Shown here: positions 38,322-46,990 of the stretch, piece after piece
How the letters are laid out: each line of letters starts with the position of its first letter
Numbering within the stretch: the stretch's first letter is position 1
Origin: Reichenbachiella carrageenanivorans
GTDB lineage: Bacteria; Bacteroidota; Bacteroidia; Cytophagales; Cyclobacteriaceae
Assembly (NCBI RefSeq): GCF_025639805.1
Contig: NZ_CP106735.1
Coordinates: 310,001 to 374,000, forward strand
Direction: 5' to 3'
DNA: 64,000 nucleotides
Notes under the pieces: model-generated
What the model was told of the DNA's origin: nothing
Databases searched by the model: none
Seen by the model: only the letters and a program-made list of their open reading frames with translations
Position numbers and translations under genes: made by a program

Positions 38322-40298
38322 ATGAAATTTGACCGAAAGCAACTCACCGACACCCAACTGATTTCCTTTTACAAATCTCTATTACTTCCTCGGCTCATCG
38401 AAGAAAAAATGCTCATTCTACTCAGGCAAGGTAAAATCAGCAAGTGGTTTTCTGGCATGGGGCAAGAAGCTATATCTGTAGGCGCTGCCTTGGCAATGGA
38501 ACCCGACGAGTATATCCTACCCATGCACAGAAATCTGGGAATATTCACGGCACGCAACATTCCACTGCACAGATTATTTGCTCAGTTTCAAGGCAAGGCT
38601 AGTGGCTTCACCAAAGGCCGAGACCGATCCTTTCATTTTGGATCGAAAGCTCACCATCTAGTCGGAATGATTTCTCATTTAGGTCCTCAACTCGGCATTG
38701 CCGATGGGATTGCATTGGCTCACAAGCTAAGAAAAAACAAGAAATCTACACTGGTATTTACTGGTGACGGAGGAGCTAGCGAAGGCGATTTTCATGAAGC
38801 TCTCAATGTGGCTTCTGTATGGCAGTTGCCCGTAATATTCGTGGTAGAAAACAACTGCTGGGGTCTATCCACACCCAGTGCTCAACAATTTAATTTCGAT
38901 TCTTTCACTCTCAAAGGGCCTGGTTATGGCATGAAAACCAAACAAGTAGATGGCAACAATCTACTGGAAGTGTACCACGCCATTTCAGAGATTTCGGAAG
39001 CCATCAAAACAAACAACGAACCCTATTTAATCGAATGCATGACCTTCCGGATGAGAGGGCATGAAGAAGCAAGCGGTACTAAATATTACCCCGAAGGGAT
39101 ACAAGACCAATGGGCCAAACTAGACCCCGTGGACAATTTCAAACAATATCTTATAAAAGAGCATATCCTTACGGCAACTTTAAAAAACGAAATTACTAAT
39201 GCGCTGCAATCAGAGATAGACCTCGGCCTAAAATCAGCCAACGACGAAGGAAGTATTGCTACATCTACCAGCAACGAGATCAACGACCTGTATGCCTCTC
39301 ACCGGCAAAAGATTACTCTCCCTAAAACGAAAAACAAAACAAACAAACGATTCATCGATGCCATCTCTGATGGTTTGCGCCAAAGCATGCAAAAACACCC
39401 AGAAATGATACTCATGGGTCAAGACATTGGCAAATACGGAGGGGTTTTCAAAATTACCGACGGGTTTGTAGATCAGTTTGGCGAGGCACGTGTCCGCAAC
39501 ACTCCACTATGTGAATCTGCCATTTTAGGCAGTGCACTGGGGCTTTCTATCCAAGGCATAAAAAGCATGGTAGAAATGCAGTTTGCAGATTTTGTGACCT
39601 GTGGTTTCAATCAAATCGTAAATAATCTCGCCAAAATTCACTGGCGCTGGGGACAAAATGCCGACGTAGTGATTCGCATGCCTACTGGCGCAGGCGTAGC
39701 GGCAGGCCCTTTTCATTCACAGTCCAATGAAGCTTGGTTCTTTCACACCCCAGGCTTAAAAATTGTCTACCCTTCTAACCCGTACGATGCCAAAGGCTTA
39801 TTAAACGCAGCCATAGAAGACCCCAATCCATACCTGTATTTCGAACACAAAGCGCTATACCGTGCAATATCTGAAGAAATACCCGATGACTATTATACCG
39901 TAGAAATAGGAAAAGCTCAGCTTACCCAGTCTGGCAACGATTTGTCTATTATCACCTACGGCATGGGGGTGCACTGGGCGAAAGAGATAGTCACCGAGCT
40001 TGATATATCTGCTGATGTACTGGATTTGCGCACCTTGCTCCCGTGGGACAAAGAGGCTGTAACTACCACCGTAAAAAAGACCAACAAAGTAATCGTACTA
40101 CATGAAGACAGCCTAACAGGTGGGATTGGAGCTGAGCTAGCGGCATGGATCAGCGAGCATCTATTTCAAGACTTAGATGCACCAGTCATGCGTGAAGGCA
40201 GTTTGGATACTCCCGTACCATTTGCACCAAGTTTAGAACAAAATTTTCTACCCAAAGACCGATTTAAAGCTAAGATTCAATCCTTATTTCACTATTAA
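38322..40298 (+). CDS. Fused alpha/beta E1 component of a 2-oxoacid (branched-chain type) dehydrogenase
   Basis: 658 residues. The N-terminal half is the E1 alpha subunit with the TPP motif GDGGASEGDFHEALNVASVW...ENNCWG. The C-terminal half (from about 340) is E1 beta, with LMGQDIGKYGGVFKIT, RVRNTPLCESAILG and VVIRMPTGAG. Such fusions serve 2-oxoisovalerate or pyruvate-type complexes; the 2-oxoisovalerate type is favoured by overall wording. E2 and E3 are not adjacent. A candidate -7 element TAGATTTG lies at 38268-38275. Confidence 0.92.
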   Translation: MKFDRKQLTDTQLISFYKSLLLPRLIEEKMLILLRQGKISKWFSGMGQEAISVGAALAMEPDEYILPMHRNLGIFTARNIPLHRLFAQFQGKASGFTKGRDRSFHFGSKAHHLVGMISHLGPQLGIADGIALAHKLRKNKKSTLVFTGDGGASEGDFHEALNVASVWQLPVIFVVENNCWGLSTPSAQQFNFDSFTLKGPGYGMKTKQVDGNNLLEVYHAISEISEAIKTNNEPYLIECMTFRMRGHEEASGTKYYPEGIQDQWAKLDPVDNFKQYLIKEHILTATLKNEITNALQSEIDLGLKSANDEGSIATSTSNEINDLYASHRQKITLPKTKNKTNKRFIDAISDGLRQSMQKHPEMILMGQDIGKYGGVFKITDGFVDQFGEARVRNTPLCESAILGSALGLSIQGIKSMVEMQFADFVTCGFNQIVNNLAKIHWRWGQNADVVIRMPTGAGVAAGPFHSQSNEAWFFHTPGLKIVYPSNPYDAKGLLNAAIEDPNPYLYFEHKALYRAISEEIPDDYYTVEIGKAQLTQSGNDLSIITYGMGVHWAKEIVTELDISADVLDLRTLLPWDKEAVTTTVKKTNKVIVLHEDSLTGGIGAELAAWISEHLFQDLDAPVMREGSLDTPVPFAPSLEQNFLPKDRFKAKIQSLFHY

Positions 40299-40434
40299 AA
40301 TTAATCTTCTTGATTCTTTTGAACTTTAAGAAAGTTGAGGTGAATTTCTGTCAACAAAACCCGTACTTTGTAACCACTTATATTGAGTTCAATATATTTA
40401 TTAACTTCCCGTTTATATTGCGTAGAGAGGATAT

Positions 40435-41670
40435 ATGTTAAACAAGCGGCTGTGTGTTTTTTTAGTGTTATTGGGTGTGATTTTAGCCTCCAGCCAGATG
40501 TCCTATGCGCAATTGCTGACCGACAGAAACAAGCTCAAAACCGCGAAGCGAGAGTCTGGATTTCTACAATTCAAGAAAAAATCGAAGGTTAAAAAACCAA
40601 GTGGCAAGCACAAAACCATAGCCGCAAGAAAAACTAGATCCACTACCCCAGCCACCAAGGCAGGTGGCAAGCAAAAGGTGAATCCTAAGTTTTCCGTAAC
40701 CACCGCTGGCCAAGCCAGAAACAGAAAAATTAGCCCCAGATATTCTCAAAACAACGCTGGACAAGTAAAGGGCAAAAAGGTTAGCCCTCGATTTTCCCAA
40801 AACAATGCTGGGCAAGTCAAAGGGAAGAAAGTAAATCCTAGATATACACAGAGCAACGCAGGACAAAGCGATAATAAAAAAATAGTTCCGCGGTTTTCAA
40901 TAATAAATGCTGGACAGGTAGATGGAAAGAAAATTGCCCCGAGATTTAGCCCACCAAGCACGAGCCATCTGAAAGGTAAAAAAATAAGCCCTCGATATAC
41001 ACAATCTCATGCAGGACAAAGTGGAGTAAAAAAAATAAGCCCAAGGTTTTCTGTTATGACAGCTGGACAAGTGAAAAGCAAAAAAATAAATCCAAGATTT
41101 ACACAAACCAATGCTGGACAAGTCAAAGGAAAAGCCATAAACCCAAGGTATTCTGAATGGAAGCAAGCTGGCAAAGTAGTGATCGTCAAGCCAAGGTTTA
41201 CCACACCACCTACCTACTCCCGTACTAAACCTGCTGGCAATAGAGAAAAAGGATTTCTACCAGGGTTTAACCTCTACAGAAAGCCAGCCAAGCACAAACC
41301 TGGGCCAGGATCTCAGTATGCAGGGGCAACTAAAGAAAAGGTGCAAAAGCCAAATCATGCTGGCGAGCACAACAAAAACATCAAGAGCTATAAGAAATAC
41401 AAGAACAAGTCCATGATGTTTTCTCCCAATTCGCAAGTATCCAATTTCGAATTGAAAACTAAAAAAATGCGAAAGAAGAGAGATATGCACCCAAGTGCCA
41501 ACTATCTATCTGCCAAATACTACAAGAGCCGTACGGTACGAAATACCAAAAGAAAATTTAATGTGATGTGGGTGCGCATGTACGGGAACAAAACCCAACC
41601 TGATGCTGTTAAGAAAAAAACTAAGAAAGCGAAGTTCGACAAGGACGAAATTGAAATTTGGAATAACTAA
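40435..41670 (+). CDS. Secreted basic protein with ten 17-residue tandem repeats
   Basis: 411 residues. A signal peptide ends near residue 25 (VILASSQMSYAQ), followed by a lysine/arginine-rich mature protein. Residues 82-251 consist of ten imperfect 17-residue units of the form [V/I]-x-PR[Y/F][S/T]-x3-AGQ-x2-[G/x]-KK; units 2 and 3 are almost identical. The C-terminal 160 residues are basic and aromatic without clear repeats. I do not recognise the family. The alternating PRF/PRY strands suggest a repeated beta hairpin or a polyanion-binding surface. The next gene, ytxJ, begins 2 bases after the stop, so they share a transcript. Confidence 0.85.
   Translation: MLNKRLCVFLVLLGVILASSQMSYAQLLTDRNKLKTAKRESGFLQFKKKSKVKKPSGKHKTIAARKTRSTTPATKAGGKQKVNPKFSVTTAGQARNRKISPRYSQNNAGQVKGKKVSPRFSQNNAGQVKGKKVNPRYTQSNAGQSDNKKIVPRFSIINAGQVDGKKIAPRFSPPSTSHLKGKKISPRYTQSHAGQSGVKKISPRFSVMTAGQVKSKKINPRFTQTNAGQVKGKAINPRYSEWKQAGKVVIVKPRFTTPPTYSRTKPAGNREKGFLPGFNLYRKPAKHKPGPGSQYAGATKEKVQKPNHAGEHNKNIKSYKKYKNKSMMFSPNSQVSNFELKTKKMRKKRDMHPSANYLSAKYYKSRTVRNTKRKFNVMWVRMYGNKTQPDAVKKKTKKAKFDKDEIEIWNN
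40678..41188 (+). repeat. 51-bp in-frame tandem repeat array (10 units)
   Basis: Coding repeat of period 51 bases inside the basic secreted protein gene. Units diverge in sequence, so this is an old array rather than a fresh expansion, apart from the near-identical units 2 and 3. Confidence 0.85.
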
Positions 41671-41672
41671 TT

Positions 41673-42026
41673 ATGAACTGGAATCATTTAACAGCGAAAG
41701 ATCAAATTGATCAAATCAAATTATCATCGGCAGACAAACCTGTGATGTTATTTAAACACAGCACCAGATGCAGCGTCAGTGGTATGGCCGAAAACAGACT
41801 AGAGCGTGCATGGAACGCAAAAGAAATGGCTTCCATGGATATCTACCATTTAGATTTGATAAAGCATAGAGACATCTCCGACTACATTGCGGTCACTTTC
41901 GACGTCCCCCATGAATCCCCTCAGGTATTGATCATCTCAGATGGTAAATGCATCTATCACAACTCGCACATGGGCATTGCCTATCACGAAATAAAGAGAG
42001 TATTTGAGAGCCTGACTACTGTATAA
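41673..42026 (+). CDS. YtxJ/bacilliredoxin-like thiol protein
   Basis: 117 residues of thioredoxin-like fold. The redox Cys lies in FKHSTRCSVSGMAENRL, followed by YHLDLIKHRDISDYIAVTFDVPHESPQVLII split over the central strands and cis-Pro. This is the family called bacillithiol-system redox protein YtxJ. It probably reduces mixed disulfides in the cytoplasm. It starts 2 bases after the repeat-protein gene. Confidence 0.88.
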   Translation: MNWNHLTAKDQIDQIKLSSADKPVMLFKHSTRCSVSGMAENRLERAWNAKEMASMDIYHLDLIKHRDISDYIAVTFDVPHESPQVLIISDGKCIYHNSHMGIAYHEIKRVFESLTTV

Positions 42027-42033
42027 GTCAGGC
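42010..42033. terminator. Hairpin over the convergent stops of ytxJ and the sigma-linked membrane gene
   Basis: GCCTGACT (42010-42017) / AGTCAGGC (42026-42033). The stem overlaps both stop codons and could end transcription both ways, but the U tract is weak. Confidence 0.6.
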
Positions 42034-42615
42034 CTCTTCGCTTTCTAGCGAATCGATCATTTGAGCCAGTTTTTTAGCTTTTTTTCCATACATCAGATGG
42101 ATGAAATAAAATGAAAAAGGCACCGCCAAACCCAATCCTGCACCAAGAGATAAAAGCAGACGGCTAGAGCCCAGTTCTACATTATAAAATCCATTCGCAT
42201 GGATAGATATAACTAGTAAGCAGGCCAAAACAGAGATCCCAAATACAGCTATTTTTAAATGCCTAATAAACTGCCTGATCTGTGCCTGTACGTTGTATAG
42301 GTAAGCCAACACCGTACTGTCTATTTGTTCACTTTTCAGATTATCAATCAATTTTTTATAATACAGATAGAACACCACATCGAGAACCAAAACGCTACCA
42401 CCACCTAACCACTCTCTAGCCACCAACAACCGCACACCGACTATCGTCAGCACAATCAGATTGATCCAAATCTCCCAGGTAAGCGCACGAACAAATCTCC
42501 GTACAAGACTGTGCGATCCCCTACTGATCATGCCCTCTATCTTAGACAAAGAGAAGGCACTTTCATCTACCACACCACTCCCCTTCCAAATGTCTTTAAT
42601 ATCCAAATCTTTCAT
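42028..42615 (-). CDS. Membrane protein downstream of ECF sigma factor (putative anti-sigma/partner)
   Basis: 195 residues. A soluble N-terminus of about 40 residues (MKDLDIKDIWKGSG) is followed by four hydrophobic segments arranged in two pairs. No zinc-finger anti-sigma motif is visible. It overlaps the sigma gene by 20 bases, the usual arrangement for a sigma/anti-sigma pair, so a regulatory role is likely but inferred from position. Confidence 0.7.
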   Translation of the reverse strand: MKDLDIKDIWKGSGVVDESAFSLSKIEGMISRGSHSLVRRFVRALTWEIWINLIVLTIVGVRLLVAREWLGGGSVLVLDVVFYLYYKKLIDNLKSEQIDSTVLAYLYNVQAQIRQFIRHLKIAVFGISVLACLLVISIHANGFYNVELGSSRLLLSLGAGLGLAVPFSFYFIHLMYGKKAKKLAQMIDSLESEEA

Positions 42616-43081
42616 CGATGATCTTTTTTAGCTGTGTCTTTACTCTATTCACCTTAGCTCCTACATTGGTCACGGTGATACCCAATATCTCCGCCATTTC
42701 TTTATAGCTTTTCTCTTCCAAATAGAGAAGAATAATCGCTCGATCTGACTCCCTCAACAACTTAATTGCCTTGTATAGTTCCTGAATACGCTCCTCTTGT
42801 AGGGCACTATCCTCATCGACTACATCGGGAATCTCCCTATTCTCTGTAGGTATCGTCCTTTTTTTGCTACGCAATTGAGACAAGCACACATTGAGACATA
42901 CTCTATAGGTCCATGTGGACAGCTTAGAGGCTCCTCTAAAAGAGTCAAACGACCGCCAAAGCTGTACGATACACTCTTGATAATAGTCGTTGAAATCATC
43001 CGTACTATCTGTATATATTCGGCAGACCTTCGCAATGATGCGATGATTATTATCTAAAAATCCTTGAAAGTCTGACTTCAT
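42596..43081 (-). CDS. ECF-type RNA polymerase sigma factor
   Basis: 161 residues. Region 2 includes YQECIVQLWRSFDSFRGASKLSTWTYRVCLNVC in order; region 4 is LLYLEEKSYKEMAEILGITVTNVGAKVNRVKTQLKK, a helix-turn-helix. It would direct transcription of a small regulon under control of the overlapping membrane protein. The target promoter is not identifiable here. Confidence 0.9.
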   Translation of the reverse strand: MKSDFQGFLDNNHRIIAKVCRIYTDSTDDFNDYYQECIVQLWRSFDSFRGASKLSTWTYRVCLNVCLSQLRSKKRTIPTENREIPDVVDEDSALQEERIQELYKAIKLLRESDRAIILLYLEEKSYKEMAEILGITVTNVGAKVNRVKTQLKKIIDERFGY

Positions 43082-43134
43082 ATGCGACTGATTTCTAGCG
43101 GGTAGGTTGGCAAGACACTGAATTTATTACAATT

Positions 43135-44298
43135 CTATTTTATTGGCATTCGCTCAAACGGCTTATTTCTATCGAACAAATAACGGTAGGTGTGATGTGT
43201 CTTTCCAATCTCTCCTCCCACTTGCTTCACTACCAAGATCATTTTTCGATTGAAATCCCCAATCCAGTTCATCTCTAATATTGGGTACCTTCTATAGTCT
43301 TTTTGCACCATCTGAGCAGTAGCCATTACCAAAGCACCATCTAGTCCCTTGCCCTGATGCGCTGGCGCCACTCCAAATACCAATCCAAGCATTTTCTTGT
43401 TGGTCTTGCGCCACTTGTGCCAGACAAATTTTAGCTTGCCGATCATATCCAGTTTGCCATTCACATGTTTAAAGATCTGGTTAACCTCTGGTAGGTTAAG
43501 GTAAAAGGCCACTGGATTTCCCTTGAAATAAGCAAACCAAATGATCTTCTCGTCGATGATCGGCTTCATTTGCTTCATGATCGCCCGCGATTGTTCCTTA
43601 GACATTTCGGCCACACCGTCGTGATTGGCCCAAGCCACGTTATAGACTTGTCGAAAATCTTCGGTGTACTTTTCTAACCTGTTAAGCTTTAAATGCTCAA
43701 AGCTATAATTTGGATCTTGATTCAAAATTTCTGCCTTCTGCATGATCCTAGGATGAAAAGGATCGAAAGTGTTTCGTATGAATGTGAATTGCTTGAAATA
43801 AACCTGAAAGCCATAGTTTTCAAACAACGCTTGATAGTACGGAAATTGATAATTACATTGATAATTTGGCTCGATATCAAAACCATCTACTAGCAAGCCC
43901 CACCATTTGTCCCTGTCGCCAAAATTGATTGGTCCATCCATGGCCTCCATTCCCTCGGCTTCCAGCCACTTTTTAGCGGCATCAAAAAGCATATTAGCTG
44001 CTTCTTGATTGTCTATACACTCAAAAAAACCCGTTCCACCAGTGGGTTGATCATTGTCTTTGTTTTTTGTTTTGTCATTGACAAACGCCGCAATGCGCCC
44101 AATAGTCTTTCCGTCCTGCTTCAACAACCAACGTGTGCATTTACCAAAGCTAAATGTCTTGTTTTGTTTTGGGTCAAACACAGCATACACGTCTTTATCC
44201 AAGGGACGAATCCAGTTTTTCTCTCCACGATACAAGTCGACCACCATCTCCACAAAGTCCTGCTGGTCACGTTTGGTTTTTACCTCTATCAATTTCAT
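43135..44298 (-). CDS. GNAT-fold acetyltransferase-like protein
   Basis: 387 residues. The N-terminal half has GNAT-like strands (ARWLLKQDGKTIGRIAAFVND-type region), and the C-terminus has GLVFGVAPAHQGKGLDGALV, resembling the acetyl-CoA loop. It is larger than a single GNAT domain and belongs to a conserved, uncharacterised group in Bacteroidota. The substrate is unknown. It lies just before the tRNA-Glu genes on the opposite strand. Confidence 0.65.
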   Translation of the reverse strand: MKLIEVKTKRDQQDFVEMVVDLYRGEKNWIRPLDKDVYAVFDPKQNKTFSFGKCTRWLLKQDGKTIGRIAAFVNDKTKNKDNDQPTGGTGFFECIDNQEAANMLFDAAKKWLEAEGMEAMDGPINFGDRDKWWGLLVDGFDIEPNYQCNYQFPYYQALFENYGFQVYFKQFTFIRNTFDPFHPRIMQKAEILNQDPNYSFEHLKLNRLEKYTEDFRQVYNVAWANHDGVAEMSKEQSRAIMKQMKPIIDEKIIWFAYFKGNPVAFYLNLPEVNQIFKHVNGKLDMIGKLKFVWHKWRKTNKKMLGLVFGVAPAHQGKGLDGALVMATAQMVQKDYRRYPILEMNWIGDFNRKMILVVKQVGGEIGKTHHTYRYLFDRNKPFERMPIK

Positions 44299-44401
44299 GC
44301 CCTAAACTTAGTCAGACCTTTGCCTTTTTGGCAATATTTAGCTGGTGTAGAAAAAAAATAATGAATACTTTGAAAAAAATCTCACCTTTTTATACCAAGC
44401 C

Positions 44402-44432
44402 TTTGGAAAAGATAAAAAGCAGTTTACTTTTG
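44402..44432 (+). promoter_or_regulatory. Promoter of the tandem tRNA-Glu genes
   Basis: TTTG (44402-44405), exactly 19 bases, then TACTTTTG (44425-44432). This is a perfect Bacteroidota consensus, 17 bases before the first tRNA. Confidence 0.92.
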
Positions 44433-44448
44433 CAGACCATTACAAAAT

Positions 44449-44520
44449 GGTCCGTTCGTCTAGGGGTTAGGACGCCAGGTTTTCATCCTGGTAACAGGGG
44501 TTCGATTCCCCTACGGACTA
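44449..44520 (+). tRNA. tRNA-Glu (anticodon TTC), copy 1
   Basis: A complete 72-base cloverleaf. The acceptor GGTCCGT pairs with ACGGACT, the anticodon arm CCAGG-TTTTCAT-CCTGG places TTC, and the T arm GGGG-TTCGATT-CCCC closes it. CCA is not encoded. The second copy, 43 bases on, is identical. Confidence 0.97.
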
Positions 44521-44563
44521 CGAAAGATTTCGGCGTTAGTCATTCTTTTTTAAAACAAGTAAT

Positions 44564-44635
44564 GGTCCGTTCGTCTAGGGGTTAGGACGCCAGGTTTTCA
44601 TCCTGGTAACAGGGGTTCGATTCCCCTACGGACTA
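44564..44635 (+). tRNA. tRNA-Glu (anticodon TTC), copy 2
   Basis: Base-for-base identical to copy 1 over all 72 bases. Its 3' end faces the integrase gene 165 bases away, the usual position for an integrated element's attachment site. Confidence 0.97.
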
Positions 44636-44650
44636 CATATAGCAAATACC

Positions 44651-44696
44651 AAAAGGGATAAATAGGTGAATAATAGCCGTTTATCCCTTTTTTATT
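44651..44696 (+). terminator. Terminator after the tRNA-Glu pair
   Basis: AAAAGGGATAAA (44651-44662) and TTTATCCCTTTT (44680-44691) pair perfectly over 12 bp, followed by more T. It ends the tRNA transcript 16 bases after copy 2. Confidence 0.88.
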
Positions 44697-44799
44697 TAAT
44701 TTCCCGCTCCTATTGGTTCACAGTAATTCATACTATTTGTTTTACACTTTGTTGTACCAATCGTGTTTTACCCTCTGTTTTACCTAAACAAAATATAGC

Positions 44800-45987
44800 G
44801 TGGGAGTCACTTTTCAGCCCGTATTTAACCGTAAAAAGACAAAGAACAAATCAGGACTTTATTCGATTCATGTCAGAGTAACTATTGATAGGAAAACAGA
44901 ATACATTAACCCTGACCTTCCGAAAATTTCATCTCAGTACTGGTCCGGCCGTCAAAACAAATGGGTCAAGGAATCGCATCCCAATTCATATGAGATAAAT
45001 AGTCTTCTTCAACGCAAATTAGGAGAACTCGACGACTACATTCTTCAAACAAAGCTAAAAAGGCGTAGCATTTCGTTTGACACAATTAAAAGTCATTTTT
45101 TTAGACAGGGCGACAGCACTCTCTTTAATGACTTTATTAAAGAATACCTTAAAAACATGAAAGGATTATCTTTAAACACTATCAAGGTCTATCAAACATT
45201 CGAAAAACATCTGAACAATTATAACTCAAGAATAAAATTTTCAGAACTAAATGAAGAAGTCCTCTTCGGGTTCAAAAATTACCTTCAACATGAATTGAAT
45301 CATAATGGAGGTACCACAAAAAAATATTTCGATAAGTTTAAGGTGATATGTAAAGAAGCTGTCCGTAGAGGGTATGTTGATGTAAACCATAATCCTTTCT
45401 TCTTTACGGACTTAAAATTTAAGATAGAAAAGCCAAAAAGAACCTACTTAGAAGTGGACGAGATCAAAGCATTGATTGATTTAAAATTCACATCTCCAAA
45501 ACTTGAAATGCACAGAGATCATTTTTTATTCATGATATTTTCAGGGCTCTATTACAAAGACTTAAAAAATTTGAAAAAGTCAGATCTTAGAAGAAAAAGC
45601 AAAAAAGCCTATATTTCTGGAAACAGAATTAAAAATGACAACTCCTTCCTTATTCCAATATACAAATTCAAGATGGCCTTAGAGTTAATCGAAAAATACG
45701 AAGATCCGAGTAGCCACTTGGTCTTTCCTAATACAATTAGCGATCAGAAATTCAATGAGCACTTAAAAGACTTTGCCTCCCAGGCAGAAATAAAAAAGGT
45801 TATTACGAATAAAGTCGCAAGGCATACAAATGTACAGTTATGGATTGGTGCAGGTGTTGAGCGACAATTTGTTTCCAAAATGGTTGGACACTCGGAAGAA
45901 GCGACCACACAACATTACTATGATATGTCAATACATAACATTGATTCAAAAATTTCTAATATTGACTTCAAAAGCGCTGGACTATGA
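44800..45987 (+). CDS. Tyrosine recombinase/integrase with altered active site
   Basis: 395 residues of the Bacteroidota arm-binding/SAM-like/catalytic three-part layout. The GTG start at 44800 follows an in-frame TAA four codons earlier and gives the usual short lead to the arm domain (VTFQPVFNRKK). In the catalytic domain, Tyr373 (TTQHYYDM), His364 (KMVGHS) and Arg341 (VARHT) are kept, but the first Arg of the GLRxxDL box is Tyr251 (SGLYYKDL) and the His of HxxR is Lys338. It is the expected integrase of this element, but perhaps inactive or dependent on a partner. The stop overlaps the next ATG (ATGA). Confidence 0.88.
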   Translation: MGVTFQPVFNRKKTKNKSGLYSIHVRVTIDRKTEYINPDLPKISSQYWSGRQNKWVKESHPNSYEINSLLQRKLGELDDYILQTKLKRRSISFDTIKSHFFRQGDSTLFNDFIKEYLKNMKGLSLNTIKVYQTFEKHLNNYNSRIKFSELNEEVLFGFKNYLQHELNHNGGTTKKYFDKFKVICKEAVRRGYVDVNHNPFFFTDLKFKIEKPKRTYLEVDEIKALIDLKFTSPKLEMHRDHFLFMIFSGLYYKDLKNLKKSDLRRKSKKAYISGNRIKNDNSFLIPIYKFKMALELIEKYEDPSSHLVFPNTISDQKFNEHLKDFASQAEIKKVITNKVARHTNVQLWIGAGVERQFVSKMVGHSEEATTQHYYDMSIHNIDSKISNIDFKSAGL

Positions 45988-46889
45988 AAAAAGAAGGCAA
46001 AATTTCGGTAGTTCATCACCTAATAAAAAGTGTTAGCAAGAAAAACTCTTCACCTCAATTCACTATTAACATGAGAGTGATGGCAAATCAGAGAACCGCA
46101 AATTTTAAAAGTAAAATATATGAAACGCTGGGGCCAATTACAGTTACTGAATCATCATTACTGGAAAAAATAAAAAAGCAAAAGGAATTAACCTTAATCG
46201 AAAAGAAAATTGAAGAATACCTAAACTTTGAGAAAGAGTATATAACATCGATCCTTTATAGCATTGACGTTTTGAACAATCCATACTTCGAGATTAAAAA
46301 AGTTCGAAATATAAAACCGTATGATGCCACTCATTCATATTTCCATTTGGCGCATACGATTTGCGACAACATTTTATTTAATTTATTTAAGGAGAAAAGC
46401 TTAATTGAATTAACAAATTTGTTTTCGTGGCATAATGGTAGAGACCTAAATAATACAATTCACTATCTAACAATTATGGTTAACCATCTCGATAGTGCCA
46501 TCATTAGTGGAATCTATAAAGACTATAAAAAAATCGAATTTGAACTGTTGAAAGAACTTTCTGAACATAACATGCAAGCCAACTATATGAATGACTTGCC
46601 AAATTGGATTTCCCCTGAGGGTTATCAATACTCGCTGAGTCTGATAGGATTGCTAAATTCAAAATATTCAAATTACCTCTTATCCTTTATTAAGGATTGT
46701 GAAATTCCTAACATCAGCACCCTGCTGAAGACTCTTATTGCCCGAGATATCAATAAATATCTTCGAAAAACTTGTTCAGAAAAACTAATCTCCGACCCAT
46801 CATTGTTCAATGAAATTTCAAAACGGACATATTTCCAATTACTCGAACTTGACGAACAAATTGATTCTTATCCATATGTAAATGATTAG
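45984..46889 (+). CDS. Unknown protein translationally coupled to the integrase
   Basis: 301 residues, not recognised. Mixed alpha-helical, rich in Lys, Asn and Ile, without signal peptide or membrane segment. The second half is strongly helical (FELLKELSEHNMQANYMNDLP, LLNSKYSNYLLSFIKDCEI). Its ATG overlaps the integrase stop by four bases, so the two are made together, suggesting a directionality or accessory role. That role is inference. A 12-bp AT-rich inverted repeat lies just past its stop. Confidence 0.75.
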   Translation: MKKEGKISVVHHLIKSVSKKNSSPQFTINMRVMANQRTANFKSKIYETLGPITVTESSLLEKIKKQKELTLIEKKIEEYLNFEKEYITSILYSIDVLNNPYFEIKKVRNIKPYDATHSYFHLAHTICDNILFNLFKEKSLIELTNLFSWHNGRDLNNTIHYLTIMVNHLDSAIISGIYKDYKKIEFELLKELSEHNMQANYMNDLPNWISPEGYQYSLSLIGLLNSKYSNYLLSFIKDCEIPNISTLLKTLIARDINKYLRKTCSEKLISDPSLFNEISKRTYFQLLELDEQIDSYPYVND

Positions 46890-46897
46890 AACAAATA

Positions 46898-46940
46898 AAA
46901 TCTATTAAATTTAATATTTTAATAGATTTTTATATATTTG
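46898..46940 (+). promoter_or_regulatory. Palindrome and promoter before the excisionase-like gene
   Basis: A perfect 12-bp inverted repeat AAATCTATTAAA (46898-46909) / TTTAATAGATTT (46918-46929) with 8-base spacer lies over the region expected for the -33 box. TATATTTG (46933-46940) fits the -7 element. The palindrome could be an operator for the HTH protein, or a weak terminator of the gene upstream. Confidence 0.6.
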
Positions 46941-46990
46941 TCTATGAATAAACAGGAATACCTCACACAGTATTCGAATAACTAAAACTT

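Noticed and set aside
40503..41204. Antisense frames across the repeat protein gene
   Set aside because: Repeated antisense frames are a by-product of the 51-base repeat; the plus-strand product has a signal peptide and coherent repeats.
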